This document shows positions 1 through 5,602 of a stretch of DNA of 5,602 bases, piece after piece. The position numbers and the translations under genes were made by a program. The DNA lies in the NCBI GenBank assembly GCA_016839955.1, contig JAEOTI010000530.1:1-5602 (forward strand), written 5' to 3'. Each line of letters starts with the position of its first letter. The first letter of the stretch is position 1. Origin of the DNA: Candidatus Hodarchaeota archaeon. GTDB taxonomy: Archaea > Asgardarchaeota > Heimdallarchaeia > Hodarchaeales > YT1-057. The notes below the pieces were generated by a model. That model saw only the letters and a program-made list of their open reading frames with translations. It was not told the origin of the DNA and did no database searches.

Positions 1-228
1 ATTAGAAAAATTTGTACAGAAGGATTGTACCTTGTTATACCAATACGAGATCACCCTGACGTTGAGGAGCCTATTTTTTTTGATGTGATGTATTCACTAA
101 GAGTCAAAGATCTAAAAAGAGAGCTTGAACCTGGATTAGGAAAGTTTAAAGTTGCTAGAAGATGGATAAGAAATGATTCTAGTTTACCCAGTGGTGCAGA
201 AATTGCGTTTGCAATTAGATGGATCTAA
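1..228 (+). CDS. 3' end of an unrecognised protein (5' end outside window)
   Basis: The frame is open from the first base to a TAA at 226-228, so this is the last 75 codons of a gene that begins upstream. A TTG at 25 could be read as a start, but no ribosome binding site precedes it and the frame is open before it, so truncation by the window edge is the simpler reading. The visible part alternates short hydrophobic stretches (LYLVIPI, EIAFAIRWI) with charged segments (RVKDLKRELEPG), suggesting a soluble mixed alpha/beta or beta-rich C-terminal domain. There is no membrane segment and no motif I recognise. A 68-nt gap separates it from the next gene. It may belong to the same transcription unit, but no terminator or promoter is visible in the gap to decide this. 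Function unknown. Confidence 0.6.
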   Translation: MRKICTEGLYLVIPIRDHPDVEEPIFFDVMYSLRVKDLKRELEPGLGKFKVARRWIRNDSSLPSGAEIAFAIRWI

Positions 229-276
229 TTAAAATAAACTATCAGGATTAGACAATAAACCTCATTGAAAAACTAT

Positions 277-284
277 GGAGGTGA
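277..284 (+). promoter_or_regulatory. Ribosome binding site for the membrane protein gene
   Basis: GGAGGTGA is a strong Shine-Dalgarno match, with a longer than usual spacing of 12 nt to the ATG at 297. An in-frame TGA at 282-284 rules out an ATG, GTG or TTG start further upstream, so this site supports the ATG at 297 as the true start. Confidence 0.6.
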
Positions 285-296
285 GATAGAAAGAAA

Positions 297-1553
297 ATGC
301 TAAGATTACGCAAAGAGATTCATAAGCACCCAATGCGGCTGGTTATTTTTTCACTCTTGTTTCTTTTCCCTATTATCACTTTTGCGGTATTTCTAGCTTT
401 GGAGGCTATTGAACAAAGCAATCAGATTTCAACTTCAATCGAAAGCAAGATTGCCTCAACTTCGGAGCAAATCGACTCTGCTTCAACTCCAGAACAGAGT
501 AAGCCCGTCTCGACTTCAGGTAATATGAATACTCTTTTCAAATTTTCAATAGGTTTTTTCATTATTTTTGTAGCATTACTTTTGTTGGCCTCGGAGAAAG
601 GATTCTTGCGTGGGTTTTCCAATTGGATTCATGGGATGATTGATCCTCTAATTACCGCGGCTCCACTTGGCATGTTTGTAAGCATGATTTACTTGTTTAT
701 ACTCACAAATACACAAGCGAGTGATTTCGCGTTACATTTTGGCTCTGCCACAGGACTTTATGTCGTTTTTGTGGGTCTTTTTGTTGCATTTCATGGTATA
801 TATACTGAAAAAACACTGATATTGGATATTGATACATTTATGGATCATATAATTGAGGATATAGATAACATAGAGGGAAGATTTTTTTGGTGTTACCCAG
901 GTCTGTCTTTTGGTTCTGTATCTGCAAAAGGTGATAGGTATCAAGATTTTAGACAGAAGTTACTCGAAATTTTCGTGAAGAAAAAAATTAGGAAGGAAGT
1001 TTATGTGTTTGCTGAACCCGAAATACTGCTGCTATATGAAGCTTATAAAAGAAACGCCACAAAGATTAAAGATGTTTCAACACAAGAAAAAGAGTTAAAT
1101 CAAATAAATGAAGCCATAGATGATTCCATATTGTTTATACGAATTTTCAAATGGGGACAAGGTGATAAATTGGATCCGGATTTGGAGAATAAAATAGGTT
1201 CGACTATTGGGCAATACGTAAAGAAGGGAAAAAGGAAGAAAGAAGAAGACATAAACCAATATCGCGTTAACTTTACCTATAACGCAAGCTATCCTGCTTT
1301 TCGTTTTCAAGTAGTAATTATTGATGACAAAATTTACGTCCTAACACCTTTTGGTCTTCCTCAACGATTCGGAGACGTTTACGAATTTACACATAATCCA
1401 GACCTTGAACATCCAGTAGATTTTCATGTGACCAGGATAGTAAGTGAAATATCAGCAGAGGTTCTAATTGATCAAATTAGAAAAGAGTATGAAAAAATTA
1501 CACAGATAGAAGCAGAAAAACAAATTCGAACTAAGAAAGGAGGATTAGAATGA
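297..1553 (+). CDS. Four-helix membrane protein with large C-terminal soluble domain, function unknown
   Basis: This 418-residue protein is not one I recognise. The basic N-terminus (RLRKEIHKHPMR) is followed by four likely membrane helices at about residues 15-36, 80-98, 117-137 and 146-168. The positive-inside rule places both termini in the cytoplasm. The loop between helices 1 and 2 (about 37-79) would then be extracytoplasmic; it is Ser/Thr-rich and contains a 9-residue tandem repeat. Residues 170-418 form a soluble domain with a WCYPGLSFGS motif near 198-207, a Lys/Arg/Glu-rich charged stretch near 308-320 and a strand-like FQVVIIDDKIYVLTPFGLP near 337-355. The last motif is loosely reminiscent of phospholipase D-like folds, but no HxK catalytic motif is present. 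The C-terminus is highly charged and probably helical. Its TGA stop overlaps the ATG of the binding-protein gene, implying translational coupling with the ABC transporter. A role as sensor or accessory of that transporter is only inferred from position. Confidence 0.8.
   Translation: MLRLRKEIHKHPMRLVIFSLLFLFPIITFAVFLALEAIEQSNQISTSIESKIASTSEQIDSASTPEQSKPVSTSGNMNTLFKFSIGFFIIFVALLLLASEKGFLRGFSNWIHGMIDPLITAAPLGMFVSMIYLFILTNTQASDFALHFGSATGLYVVFVGLFVAFHGIYTEKTLILDIDTFMDHIIEDIDNIEGRFFWCYPGLSFGSVSAKGDRYQDFRQKLLEIFVKKKIRKEVYVFAEPEILLLYEAYKRNATKIKDVSTQEKELNQINEAIDDSILFIRIFKWGQGDKLDPDLENKIGSTIGQYVKKGKRKKEEDINQYRVNFTYNASYPAFRFQVVIIDDKIYVLTPFGLPQRFGDVYEFTHNPDLEHPVDFHVTRIVSEISAEVLIDQIRKEYEKITQIEAEKQIRTKKGGLE
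429..520 (+). repeat. Tandem 27-nt repeat, about 3.4 copies, within the membrane protein gene
   Basis: Three consecutive imperfect 27-nt units start at 429, 456 and 483, and a partial fourth starts at 510. Each opens with TCAACT or TCGACT. The period is a multiple of three, so the frame is kept and the protein carries STSIESKIA, STSEQIDSA, STPEQSKPV and STSG (residues 45-75). The array lies in the predicted extracytoplasmic loop between helices 1 and 2. The copies have diverged, most strongly in their second halves, so the array is not a very recent expansion. Confidence 0.7.
1538..1543 (+). promoter_or_regulatory. Strong ribosome binding site for the binding-protein gene
   Basis: AGGAGG lies 6 nt before the ATG at 1550 and inside the last codons of the membrane protein gene. 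It fixes the start of the binding-protein gene and supports the four-base ATGA overlap (1550-1553) with the upstream stop codon. Confidence 0.75.
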
Positions 1554-1966
1554 AATTTAAAAGTTGTTTAATTATTATGTTTTTTATTTTCTTTATTTTT
1601 ACAATCTTCTGCTCGAAGGAGGATCAGAGGGTAAAAGAAATAGAAATCGCAATTTTCCAAATTGTTGATTATGAATTGATTGCAAATATGCGTGAAGCTT
1701 TTGCGGAAGAAATTTTAAGTTCTGATTTTGCTGAAAAGCATAAAATTAATATACTTCCTTATAGAGATGCGCATAATGATGTTAATCTAACTAATCAAAT
1801 AGCAGATCAAATTATCGCAGAAAAACCAGATCTGATCTATGTTTTAGGGACACCTGCGGCACAGGCTGTAGTCCAACGAACATCAACAATTCCCATTGTT
1901 CAAGGTGCGGTAACAGATCCAGTTGAAGCAAAAATGGATAAATCATGGGACGATTCTGGTAGCAAC

Positions 1967-1969
1967 TAA
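1967..1969 (+). other. In-frame TAA, first interruption of the binding-protein gene
   Basis: The local reading is DSGSN-stop-PASKDIPPV. Family members typically read GSN, one residue, TGxSD, then PPV or similar, so the stop replaces exactly one residue and alignment continues on both sides with no frame change. One substitution from a sense codon such as AAA, CAA or GAA would create it. Confidence 0.8.
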
Positions 1970-2275
1970 CCAGCATCAAAGGATATTCCACCTGTAAACA
2001 GAGCGTTTGGTCTGTTGAAAATGATGTTGCCGGAGGTAAAAAAAATCGGAGCTGTTTACAACTCCGGTGAGGATAATTCTGTTGCTCTTATGAAAAGGGT
2101 AAGGCCTGTTCTTGATTCGCTTGGGTATGGATTAATTGAGCGGCCCGTAACAGGTACTGCTGAGGTTACTACCTCTACTTCGGCATTAATCGGGAAGGCT
2201 GATCTTATCTATATAACCACTGATAATACCGTTATTGCTGCATTACCATCGTTGCTTGAGGTAGCAAGGGATAAT

Positions 2276-2278
2276 TAA
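2276..2278 (+). other. In-frame TAA, second interruption of the binding-protein gene
   Basis: The local reading is EVARDN-stop-IPVMAS. Relatives usually have a Lys or similar residue directly before IPV or IPL, so AAA to TAA is the most natural single change, with CAA to TAA also possible. The coding sequence downstream (KEDVKKGALFALG) is well preserved. Confidence 0.8.
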
Positions 2279-2555
2279 ATACCTGTCATGGCTTCAACGA
2301 AAGAGGACGTTAAGAAAGGTGCTTTATTTGCATTAGGTGCTAGTTATGACGAGCTTTCACGCATCGCAGCAAGAATAACCATAAGAATTCTGGAAGGAGA
2401 AAATCCAGCAAATATTCCTATTGCATTTGCAGAAAATCCTTATTTGTATTGGAATCATGGCAAGGCGAAAGAATTGGGAATTAAGTTACCGGATGATATT
2501 AAACAAATGGTTCATACCTGGTTTGAAAACCAAACAGAAATCCCAGAACCTTACT

Positions 2556-2569
2556 AGGAGTTAAAAATA
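2556..2569 (+). promoter_or_regulatory. Permease ribosome binding site followed by ATA at the expected start
   Basis: AGGAG (2556-2560) overlaps the binding-protein stop codon. Six nt later, at normal spacing, stands ATA (2567-2569) followed by GAAGAACTG. With ATG here the protein would begin MEELIYKFLSAL, which resembles usual N-termini of this permease family. The other candidates are CTG at 2576 and TTG at 2591, with spacings of 15 and 30 nt, both poor. This decides the start: either a rare AUA start or a mutated ATG. Confidence 0.65.
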
Positions 2570-3475
2570 GAAGAACTGATATACAAATTTTTGTCCGCAC
2601 TGTCACAGGGATGTGCGTTTGCCTTTTTCCCTTTAGGTGTAGCGGTAGCATTTAGATGGATTAAATTTCCAGATCTTACTGGTGACGGATCCTTTACATT
2701 GGGTGCAGTGGTAGCTGCCAGATTAATTAATTCAAATGTTTCGGTATGGATTGCAATGCCTCTAAGCATGTTTGCAGGGTGCATAGCGGGATTTTGCACT
2801 TATAGCATGTATCGTTATTTGAAAGTCCCTAAGATATTATCCGGGGTATTAATGATGATGGGACTATATACAGTCAATTTAAGAATATTGGGTAGACCGA
2901 ACCTTCAAATTCTGCGAGAAAAAAGTGTTTTCTCTATATTACCCATCACAATTGGGAACATTTGGATTCTCTACGTACTTATAATTATTAGTGTTATGCT
3001 CATACTTGGTTGTATTCTACTTTATGTCTTTCTTGAATCTCGATCTGGATTAATCTTAAGGGTTTCAGGAGCAAATCCGAAAAGTGCAATTATTCAAGGC
3101 ATTTCACCAAATAGAATATTCTGGGGTTTGGGTCTTGCTAATGCATTGATTGCTTTATCGGGTGCATTGGTAGCTCAGCGATCTTATAGTGCTGATGTTT
3201 ATATGGGTGTGGGGCAGGTGATTGTTGCCATAGCAGCTCTTTTTATTGGGATGATCATCTTTAGAAAACCAAATACTGTTCATTTGATTGCAGCTAGTCT
3301 ATTTGGATCCATAACTTATATGATACTAATGCAATTGGCTCTGGAAATAGGGGTAAAAGCACAGGATTTCCGACTAATAAGCACGATAATTGTACTGGCA
3401 AGTATTTTCATTGCAATAAAATCACGAAGACGTGAAACCTTAAGAAGAGGCGCTGATATATTTGGGATTGAATAG
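2567..3475 (+). CDS. ABC transporter permease, TrpY-like (BPD_transp_2 family)
   Basis: This is the inner-membrane channel subunit of the importer formed with the flanking binding protein and ATPase. Read from the ATA at 2567 it has 302 residues, a usual family length; a TTG start at 2591 would give 294 and trim the first helix. It is highly hydrophobic, with about eight or more membrane segments. Family landmarks are visible: FPDLTGDGSFTLGA at 34-47, LRILGRPN at 105-112, a cytoplasmic GANPKSAIIQGISPNRIF loop at 168-185 that likely contacts the ATPase, and NALIALSGALVAQ at 192-204. The C-terminus ends in a basic tail (KSRRRETLRR). The body shows no frameshift or stop. It follows the binding-protein stop by 9 nt and precedes the ATPase by 5 nt, so translation is probably coupled. 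The absence of a standard start codon next to a good ribosome binding site is the odd feature and may greatly reduce expression. Confidence 0.9.
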   Translation: MEELIYKFLSALSQGCAFAFFPLGVAVAFRWIKFPDLTGDGSFTLGAVVAARLINSNVSVWIAMPLSMFAGCIAGFCTYSMYRYLKVPKILSGVLMMMGLYTVNLRILGRPNLQILREKSVFSILPITIGNIWILYVLIIISVMLILGCILLYVFLESRSGLILRVSGANPKSAIIQGISPNRIFWGLGLANALIALSGALVAQRSYSADVYMGVGQVIVAIAALFIGMIIFRKPNTVHLIAASLFGSITYMILMQLALEIGVKAQDFRLISTIIVLASIFIAIKSRRRETLRRGADIFGIE

Positions 3476-3480
3476 ATACT

Positions 3481-4260
3481 ATGATTAGAATTGTCAATTT
3501 AAAGAAACGATTTAGAAAGGGAGGTGGCAGGGAGGATTTTTTGCTTGATATTCCCTTAATATCATTGAAAGAAAATGAGATCGTATATTTTGTTGGTCCT
3601 AACGGTTCTGGCAAAACAACCCTTCTCTCACTCATACAGGGTCAAATTGAGTGTGATAGCGGAGAAGCATATGTTAATTTAAATAATTCAAATGAAGAGA
3701 TTGATTTATTACTACTTGAACCTTTTAAACGTTCAAAATTTATCGGTTTTGTACCACAGGATAGTGACGATGTCTTAATTAATGAAATGAGTATAATTGA
3801 TCATATTCTTATCGGCTTAATTCGGTCTGAAAAAGCACCATGGTTTTTCCCCAGAAGAAGAAGCGTTTTCAAAGTTGAAAAGATTATTAAACAATTTGGG
3901 ATGGGTTTAGAAAAGAGATTATTTGAACCGGTTGGCAATTTATCTGGAGGTGAGAGACAGGTTCTTACTTTTTGTCTTGCCAGCTTAAGTAAACCTGTGG
4001 TTTTATTATTAGATGAATTTACTGGGGCTTTAGATCCAGAAATGGCGAGAAAGGTTTTGAATCTAGTCATCTCTTTTATTCGTAAGAATAAATTGAGTGC
4101 TATAATTGTCACTCATCGTCATAAGGAAGCTCTTGAAAATGCCGACAAAATTGTTGTGCTTCATAAAGGAAAGGTGTATAAGGAATTAACTCCTTCTGAT
4201 GGAGATTTCAATGAGATTTCCTTGAAAAACATTTTTAACCAATTGTATACTAATGTTTAA
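3481..4260 (+). CDS. ABC transporter ATP-binding protein, TrpZ-like
   Basis: This 259-residue nucleotide-binding subunit would power the importer by hydrolysing ATP at the cytoplasmic face of the permease. All motifs are intact: Walker A GPNGSGKTT at 39-47 (Lys45), Q-loop Gln93 in FVPQD, signature LSGGE at 154-158, Walker B VVLLLDE at 173-179 with catalytic Glu179, D-loop GALD at 182-185, and switch His212 in VTHRH. The set and length fit the ATPase usually found next to ABC_sub_bind proteins and their permeases. The ATG lies 5 nt after the permease TAG. No good Shine-Dalgarno is present (only GGGA about 13 nt upstream), so translation probably depends on ribosomes finishing the permease. If the permease is poorly started, this gene may be poorly made too. 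No lesion is visible, in contrast to its two partners. Confidence 0.95.
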   Translation: MIRIVNLKKRFRKGGGREDFLLDIPLISLKENEIVYFVGPNGSGKTTLLSLIQGQIECDSGEAYVNLNNSNEEIDLLLLEPFKRSKFIGFVPQDSDDVLINEMSIIDHILIGLIRSEKAPWFFPRRRSVFKVEKIIKQFGMGLEKRLFEPVGNLSGGERQVLTFCLASLSKPVVLLLDEFTGALDPEMARKVLNLVISFIRKNKLSAIIVTHRHKEALENADKIVVLHKGKVYKELTPSDGDFNEISLKNIFNQLYTNV

Positions 4261-4284
4261 TTGATTTTAAATAGGTAATAACTC

Positions 4285-5064
4285 ATGATAAAGAAACATA
4301 ATTCTAATAATTTCTCTGAATGGGATGCTACTTACAGGAAACTAAAAGATGATGAGGTTCTTTGGTCAAGTATACCGGAAATCGAAGATTTTATACCAAG
4401 AGCAACGCAAGAAAATGCTATGAGAATTCTGGATGCTGGCTGTGGTGACGGCAAGAATCTCGCAGCTTTGATTAGGGTACCTCAATTTTATTGTGTTGGC
4501 TGTGATAGCTCACCTGCTGCTCTTAGAGTGTGCGAAAGAGAAACTGTGAAAAGAACCCAAGAATTCATTGAAAAAGGAGTAATTCACAAAAACAGGCAAC
4601 ATGAATTTTGTTTAGTTGAATGTCAACTTGAAAAAATGCCTTTTCTTGATTCTAACTTCGATGCTGCTATTTGTATTGATGTAATTAATCATAAGAGAGA
4701 ACCATATAAGGTTTTCGATGAATTAAAAAGGGTCGTAAAAAAAGGTGGCCTAATTTATTTCAGTTTATTCAATATAGAAGATGAAATAATAAGTAGCGAA
4801 GATCACAAAGATGAAATGAAACCAATTCAAAACGGAATAAAGGATAGAGAATTTATCTATTCGTTTAAAAATTATAATGGTCAAGTTATTGATTATTATT
4901 TCAGATTTTTGCATGAAAGTGAAATTGAGTCATTTCTAAAACCTACTGGATTAGAAATAATTGAGAAAAAAGTAAAAAACTGGAACAATCCACCACATCC
5001 TCACTTTAGACCCTACAAGCATAACCATTGTAATCATATGGTTTTATGTAGAAATAAAAAATAA
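4285..5064 (+). CDS. Class I SAM-dependent methyltransferase (Methyltransf_11/25 type)
   Basis: This 259-residue cytoplasmic enzyme is predicted to transfer a methyl group from S-adenosylmethionine; the acceptor is unknown. Motif I, RILDAGCGDGKN, is at 47-58. The acidic residue binding the SAM ribose is probably Asp74 in GCDSS. The stretch LEKMPFLDSNFDAAICIDVINH at 115-136 corresponds to motifs II and III, and VVKKGGLIYFSLF at 150-162 to the post-motif strand. The last third contains a His/Cys-rich tail, PPHPHFRPYKHNHCNH, at 236-251. A similar PHPxFRxYxHxH pattern occurs near the end of related methyltransferases as I recall them, so it may be a family trait rather than a metal site. The ATG is preceded by a weak TAGGT (4272-4276). 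The gene follows the ATPase by 24 nt in the same direction and probably shares its transcript. A functional link to the transporter is not shown by the sequence. Confidence 0.88.
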   Translation: MIKKHNSNNFSEWDATYRKLKDDEVLWSSIPEIEDFIPRATQENAMRILDAGCGDGKNLAALIRVPQFYCVGCDSSPAALRVCERETVKRTQEFIEKGVIHKNRQHEFCLVECQLEKMPFLDSNFDAAICIDVINHKREPYKVFDELKRVVKKGGLIYFSLFNIEDEIISSEDHKDEMKPIQNGIKDREFIYSFKNYNGQVIDYYFRFLHESEIESFLKPTGLEIIEKKVKNWNNPPHPHFRPYKHNHCNHMVLCRNKK

Positions 5065-5222
5065 GCAATGTTGTGAGAAGATAGAAAATCACCTGCATTT
5101 GACACAGCGAGGTGGTATGGCCAGACGCGAGATCACCAAACAGTCTCCAAGGCTCACTGATAATTTATTCTCCCCACACCAAGCTCGTCAGCCAAAGAGG
5201 TCTTTAGTCATTCTTTATAGAT
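5065..5222 (+). other. Intergenic stretch downstream of the methyltransferase
   Basis: No supported gene and no clear terminator. A weak 7-bp stem (ATCACCT at 5088-5094 with AGGTGGT at 5110-5116, one G-T pair and a 15-nt loop) lacks a following T run. A 46-codon frame starting at ATG 5117 has its AGGTG only 2 nt from the start and runs into the antisense helix-turn-helix remnant, so it is not called. This stretch reads as more GC-rich than the coding sequence before it, which could indicate a different origin. Confidence 0.4.
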
Positions 5223-5228
5223 CTATAA
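5215..5228. repeat. 14-bp perfect palindrome
   Basis: TTATAGATCTATAA is identical to its own reverse complement. It spans the stop codon (5223-5225, minus strand) of the helix-turn-helix remnant. With no loop it is a poor RNA hairpin and lacks a T run, so a terminator is unlikely. A dimeric protein binding site is possible, but nothing nearby confirms it. Confidence 0.5.
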
Positions 5229-5420
5229 CTCTTCCAGGATCTTTCTATGTGTTTTGAAAAACCTTACCAATCTCTCCATATTTTTTGCCGATGATCTCTT
5301 CCTTTGATTCTCCCAATTATATATGCTGGTTTCACTCACACCAATCCTTCGGGTCAAATCCTTTCGCTCCAATCCTTTCTCCAATCTCGGTCTTCTGATG
5401 AATTCCCTCAAAGTCTCTAA
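5223..5420 (-). pseudogene. Helix-turn-helix (XRE/HTH_3) domain remnant lacking a proper N-terminal start
   Basis: The minus-strand frame encodes a DNA-binding helix-turn-helix. From the TTG at 5411 it is 62 residues: RLEKGLERKDLTRRIGV is the first part of the motif and SETSIYNWENQ (26-36) the recognition helix with the WEN signature of this family. Similarity to the usual pattern (xTLxExIRxxRLExGL) already begins upstream of that TTG, at the codons for LETL (5409-5420). The frame then stays open to a TGA at 5493-5495 without any ATG, GTG or TTG. An original longer gene therefore seems to have lost its 5' part. Unusual residues (Pro in IRRPRLE, KRSSAKN after the WEN) also fit decay. A short protein started at the TTG cannot be excluded, but no Shine-Dalgarno is seen before it. 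Possibly left over from a mobile element; this is inference only. Confidence 0.55.
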
Positions 5421-5602
5421 AAGGTATTTAGATACAGTGAAAGTTATGGCTGGAAAGGTGGAGTTTTGGTAAAAGACAGCACGGTTAGGAATTCAATACT
5501 CCAGCTAACATGAACTTGGCAGGATTGGTCAAGTAGGTGGGTTTTGTCAATCTGTTGAATTTTAGGTTATTAGCAAGAGAGACAATGAATTAGTTTAAAT
5601 CC
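5421..5602. other. Non-coding tail of the window
   Basis: Apart from the open extension of the helix-turn-helix frame to 5492, no coding frame, RNA gene or terminator is supported here. Two similar octamers, TTGGTCAA and TTTGTCAA, lie about 20 nt apart around 5525-5555, too weak to call a repeat. A TTGACA on the minus strand in this region has no matching -10 box at normal spacing. Confidence 0.35.

Larger units (their letters stand above)
1550..2557 (+). pseudogene. ABC transporter substrate-binding protein (ABC_sub_bind/TrpX-like), interrupted by two in-frame TAA stops
   Basis: Read through, the frame gives 335 codons, a normal length for this family. In-frame TAA codons sit at 1967-1969 (codon 140) and 2276-2278 (codon 243), and the natural end is TAG at 2555-2557. 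The pieces share one frame, so there is no indel. A hydrophobic signal segment (about 7-20) ends in FTIFC; Cys21 could be a lipidated residue, but Phe at -1 makes the lipobox atypical. The first lobe includes KPDLIYVLGTPAAQAV and PIVQGAVTDPVEA, and the second includes KKIGAVYNSGEDNS, DLIYITTDNTV and KKGALFALGASYDEL, all characteristic of the periplasmic-binding family PF04392. Members bind small ligands outside the membrane and hand them to a cognate permease; annotated substrates are often aromatic amino acids, not established here. A complete binding protein cannot be made without readthrough. The first stop leaves only 139 residues of lobe 1. Sequencing error at two sites is a serious alternative. 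Confidence 0.85.

Noticed and set aside
422..622. Minus-strand 66-codon frame with repeated VEA/VEI motifs
   Set aside because: Antisense shadow of the in-frame 27-nt repeat in the membrane protein gene, with no ribosome binding site.
2015..2278. Separate small gene starting at ATG 2015
   Set aside because: No ribosome binding site. It is the same frame as the upstream and downstream pieces and encodes the internal second lobe of the binding protein.
3801..4112. Minus-strand 103-codon frame
   Set aside because: Lies wholly antisense to the conserved ABC ATPase motifs and resembles no protein I know.
5099..5104. TTGACA as a -35 promoter box
   Set aside because: No AT-rich -10 hexamer lies at 16-18 nt spacing; the sequence there is GC-rich.
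5088..5116. Stem-loop after the methyltransferase as a terminator
   Set aside because: The stem is only 7 bp with a G-T pair, the loop is 15 nt and no T run follows.
5117..5257. A 46-codon plus-strand frame beginning MARREITKQSPRL with GAGGTGG just upstream
   Set aside because: The ribosome binding site is only 1-2 nt from the ATG, the second half lacks recognisable features and it overlaps the better-supported antisense helix-turn-helix. The N-terminus loosely recalls small excisionase-like proteins, which I cannot verify.

Overview
This is an AT-rich bacterial window. It holds one compact plus-strand gene cluster (about 297-5064) followed by a sparse, decayed-looking tail. Nothing seen fixes the phylum. 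A signal-peptide-like, possibly lipoprotein binding protein and strong AGGAGG-type ribosome binding sites point to an ordinary bacterium. The low GC and scattered lesions fit an uncultured or reduced-selection genome, or a metagenome contig with errors.

Layout: (1) 1-228 is the 3' end of an unrecognised gene cut by the window edge. (2) 297-1553 encodes an unrecognised four-helix membrane protein with a large C-terminal soluble domain and a 9-residue tandem repeat in its first extracytoplasmic loop. (3) 1550-2557 is a substrate-binding protein gene of the ABC_sub_bind (TrpX-like) family, interrupted by two in-frame TAA codons but otherwise in one frame. (4) 2567-3475 is the matching membrane permease, whose natural start position carries ATA instead of ATG. 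(5) 3481-4260 is the matching ATPase, with every nucleotide-binding motif intact. (6) 4285-5064 is a class I SAM-dependent methyltransferase. (7) 5065-5602 has no intact plus-strand gene. On the minus strand it holds a helix-turn-helix (XRE-type) remnant without a usable N-terminal start, plus a 14-bp perfect palindrome at its stop codon.

Genes 2 to 6 run head to tail with an ATGA overlap and gaps of 9, 5 and 24 nt, so they look like one transcription unit. Genes 3 to 5 form a complete binding protein/permease/ATPase set of the family often annotated as a putative tryptophan/tyrosine transporter; the substrate here is unknown. Three single-base-type lesions (two stops and a lost start codon) fall within about 600 bases, while the ATPase and most of the permease look pristine. 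That suggests recent loss of the importer, sequencing or assembly error, or less likely recoding.

The most unusual item is the unidentified membrane protein, whose stop codon overlaps the start of the binding-protein gene. I found no CRISPR array, RNA gene, insertion sequence or convincing terminator.
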